Under the pieces are notes generated by a model. That model was not told where the DNA came from and searched no databases. It saw only the letters and a list, made by a program, of their open reading frames with translations. The translations under genes and the position numbers were made by a program. Positions 62,511-64,000 of a stretch of 64,000 nt of DNA are shown piece after piece; the stretch's first letter is position 1; each line of letters starts with the position of its first letter. Origin of the DNA: Providencia vermicola. GTDB lineage: Bacteria; Pseudomonadota; Gammaproteobacteria; Enterobacterales; Enterobacteriaceae. The DNA lies in the NCBI RefSeq assembly GCF_020381325.1, contig NZ_JAGSPI010000007.1, positions 245,641 to 309,640 of the forward strand, given 5' to 3'.

Positions 62511-63201
62511 CCAACCCATTGATGAAAATGAGCATTTAGAAAAATCTATTTCAAAAGTTGCCTCTGCTATTGCTGACCCTTCAAGGGTCAGCATTCTCTG
62601 CGCCCTAATGGATGGTAGAGCTTGGACAGCGACAGAGTTAAGCGCTGCAGCAAACATTGCACCTTCAACAACCAGCGCCCACTTAACGAAACTTTTGAAT
62701 AATCACCTAATTAGTTATTTATCTCAAGGCCGGCACCGTTATTACCGGCTTGCGGGATCGGACATCGCTGAATTGTTGGAAATGTTAATGGGAGTTTCGA
62801 TGAAGCTAGAATATCAGGCTCCAATCTCGACCCCTATTCATTTAAGAAAAGCGCGTACTTGCTATGACCACTTAGCAGGGGAAATAGCAGTTCAGATTTA
62901 TGATTTTATGGATAAAAATGGCTGGTTTACATCTAAAGAAAATAAATTATCAATGATTGGTATTGAGCAATTTCACAACCTCAATATCAATATTCCAATG
63001 CACACTAAGCGCAAAATGGCGTGTGCTTGCCTAGATTGGAGTGAAAGACGTATGCACTTAGGTGGAAGCGCAGGTGCTGCATTATTACACGCTTTTGAGC
63101 AAAACGAATGGATATTAAAAACAGCAGGCTACCGTGAAATTACGTTTACGACAAGTGGCAAAAAAGCCCTAAAACGCATTTTTGGCATTGATAGCGTATA
63201 A
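62491..63201 (+). CDS. ArsR-type winged-helix regulator
   Basis: 236 residues. A winged helix (~15-95) has [20 protein letters not shown] and [25 protein letters not shown] (in part). The longer C-terminal part (~110-236) has several Cys residues ([14 protein letters not shown]) that could sense metal or thiols; the fold is not recognised. It is third in the ABM-ACT-ArsR operon and so may autoregulate it. Confidence 0.78.
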   Translation: MIKNKINQPIDENEHLEKSISKVASAIADPSRVSILCALMDGRAWTATELSAAANIAPSTTSAHLTKLLNNHLISYLSQGRHRYYRLAGSDIAELLEMLMGVSMKLEYQAPISTPIHLRKARTCYDHLAGEIAVQIYDFMDKNGWFTSKENKLSMIGIEQFHNLNINIPMHTKRKMACACLDWSERRMHLGGSAGAALLHAFEQNEWILKTAGYREITFTTSGKKALKRIFGIDSV

Positions 63202-63711
63202 ACTTCATCACTAGAGACGTATATAACTTTTTACGTTTCACCATATTGTTCTAATATACCAAGTGGTGAGTGATTATTCGCAGTCTTGTGCGATGTGGGT
63301 ATACTTCCATAACTCTATGCGTTGCTCACTACTTTGAACTCATCAACTGTATTCACTTAAATGATAATTCAACTTAACAAACGGCATTCAGTAAGCCGTT
63401 CCTACTGTCATCCCCAAATAAAGTCTCAAGCTGCTACTCGCATATTTTATACTTGAAATTACATTCACTGAATTAATAGCTTAGTTATAATACCTTGCCG
63501 TTACATTCATTATAGCGATAACTGCGGCAATCTAGAAAGGTCGTATAAAGCGCTAACATAATCAAATGCACGAACTATTTTCACTACTTTAAATTAATAG
63601 CGAATATTCATATGACCTACTTATTTAGTCATGAAACAGTTCGATAAAGATTATGAAATCACTAATATAAAGTTATTTAAGATGGGATTTTTAAATAAGC
63701 GTATAAAACAA
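63202..63711. other. Intergenic region before the rRNA operon end
   Basis: About 510 bases, no credible ORF. A small stem AACGGC/GCCGTT lies at 63380-63400, and an imperfect stem near 63214-63238 could end the ArsR operon. Nothing else is seen. Confidence 0.45.
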
Positions 63712-63739
63712 AAACCCCGTGATTTTCATCACGGGGTTT
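63712..63739 (-). terminator. Terminator of the rRNA operon
   Basis: AAACCCCGTGAT pairs perfectly with ATCACGGGGTTT around TTTC. On the minus strand a T-rich run follows. It is directly downstream of tRNA-Asp. Confidence 0.93.
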
Positions 63740-63746
63740 CGATAAG

Positions 63747-63823
63747 TGGCGGAACGGACGGGACTCGAACCCGCGACCCCCTGCGTGACAGGCAGGTATT
63801 CTAACCAACTGAACTACCGCTCC
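63747..63823 (-). tRNA. tRNA-Asp (GTC)
   Basis: 77 nt including CCA on the minus strand. The acceptor is GGAGCGG/CCGTTCC, the anticodon loop CTGTCAC, and the T loop TTCGAGT. It is distal to 5S rRNA, as in E. coli rrnC and rrnH. Confidence 0.97.
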
Positions 63824-63880
63824 ACTTATTCTTTCGCCTTTCGGCTGCTTATCATGCTTACACAATAAGACTTTAATTTA

Positions 63881-64000
63881 ATGTCTGGCAGTTCCCTACT
63901 CTCACATGGGGAGACCCCACACTACCATCGGCGCTACGGCGTTTCACTGCTGAGTTCGGCATGGGGTCAGGTGGGACCACCGCGCTATTGCCGCCAGACA
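63881..64000 (-). rRNA. rrf: 5S ribosomal RNA
   Basis: 120 nt on the minus strand, reading TGTCTGGCGGCAATAGCGCG at its 5' end (window edge) and finishing CTGCCAGACAT. It is nearly identical to E. coli 5S. The 23S and 16S genes should lie beyond base 64000. Confidence 0.97.

Noticed and set aside
63202..63711. CRISPR or small RNA gene in the gap before the rRNA operon
   Set aside because: No regularly spaced repeats and no promoter-terminator pair could be recognised.

Overview
This window looks like chromosomal DNA of an enterobacterium of the Morganellaceae, most likely Providencia. That identification is an inference from AT-rich composition, protein sequences close to but clearly distinct from Escherichia coli, E. 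coli-like gene order and ERIC-type intergenic repeats. No marker was compared against a database. Almost everything is core genome: no complete insertion sequence, prophage or CRISPR array was seen.

Layout. 1-1.4 kb: the end of nagA and all of nagC. 1.7-2.4 kb: a six-gene tRNA cluster (Met-Leu-Gln-Gln-Met-Gln) behind a strong stable-RNA-type promoter. 2.9-5.8 kb: the dctA transporter and an orphan AT-rich metallophosphoesterase, in the place where E. coli has nagD/asnB. 5.9-13.4 kb: ubiF (reverse strand), then miaB-ybeZ-ybeY-corC-lnt. This segment carries a candidate 250-bp MITE before miaB and an ERIC element before corC. 13.4-16.3 kb: a compact divergent module in which a NAD-kinase-like protein and a soluble SPFH/band-7 protein (reverse strand) face an NrtR-like Nudix regulator. 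Three evenly built copies of an ATTGTC-N5-GAC palindrome lie in the shared promoter region. This is the least explained system in the window.

16.3-21 kb: an unknown lipoprotein and scsABCD (copper/thiol-redox tolerance), with a second ERIC element between scsC and scsD. 21.5-24.7 kb: the gltIJKL glutamate/aspartate ABC transporter. 25-39.4 kb: leuS-lptE-holA-nadD, a reverse-strand YbgA-like gene, then rsfS-rlmH-mrdA-mrdB-rlpA-dacA-ybeD-lipB-lipA (translation, LPS assembly, replication, NAD, cell elongation and lipoate). 39.5-40.5 kb: cspE and ogt. 40.6-44.5 kb: nrdHIEF, preceded by a Fur-like box and two NrdR boxes exactly 31 bp apart. 45.2-50 kb: proVWX (osmoprotectant uptake) and an MFS transporter. 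50.7-54.2 kb: mprA-emrA-emrB multidrug efflux, followed by a run of hairpins. 54.4-61.7 kb: a small unknown gene, yfiF, tapT (yfiP), pat (yfiQ), pssA and yfiM. 61.8-63.2 kb: an overlapping three-gene operon (ABM-fold protein, ACT-domain protein, ArsR-type regulator) of unknown role. 63.7-64 kb: the end of an rRNA operon on the reverse strand (5S rRNA, tRNA-Asp, terminator).

The genes are mostly housekeeping. The parts most worth follow-up are the Nudix/SPFH/NADK-like module, the ABM-ACT-ArsR operon, the MITE, the two ERIC copies with compensatory stem changes, and the hairpin array behind emrB.
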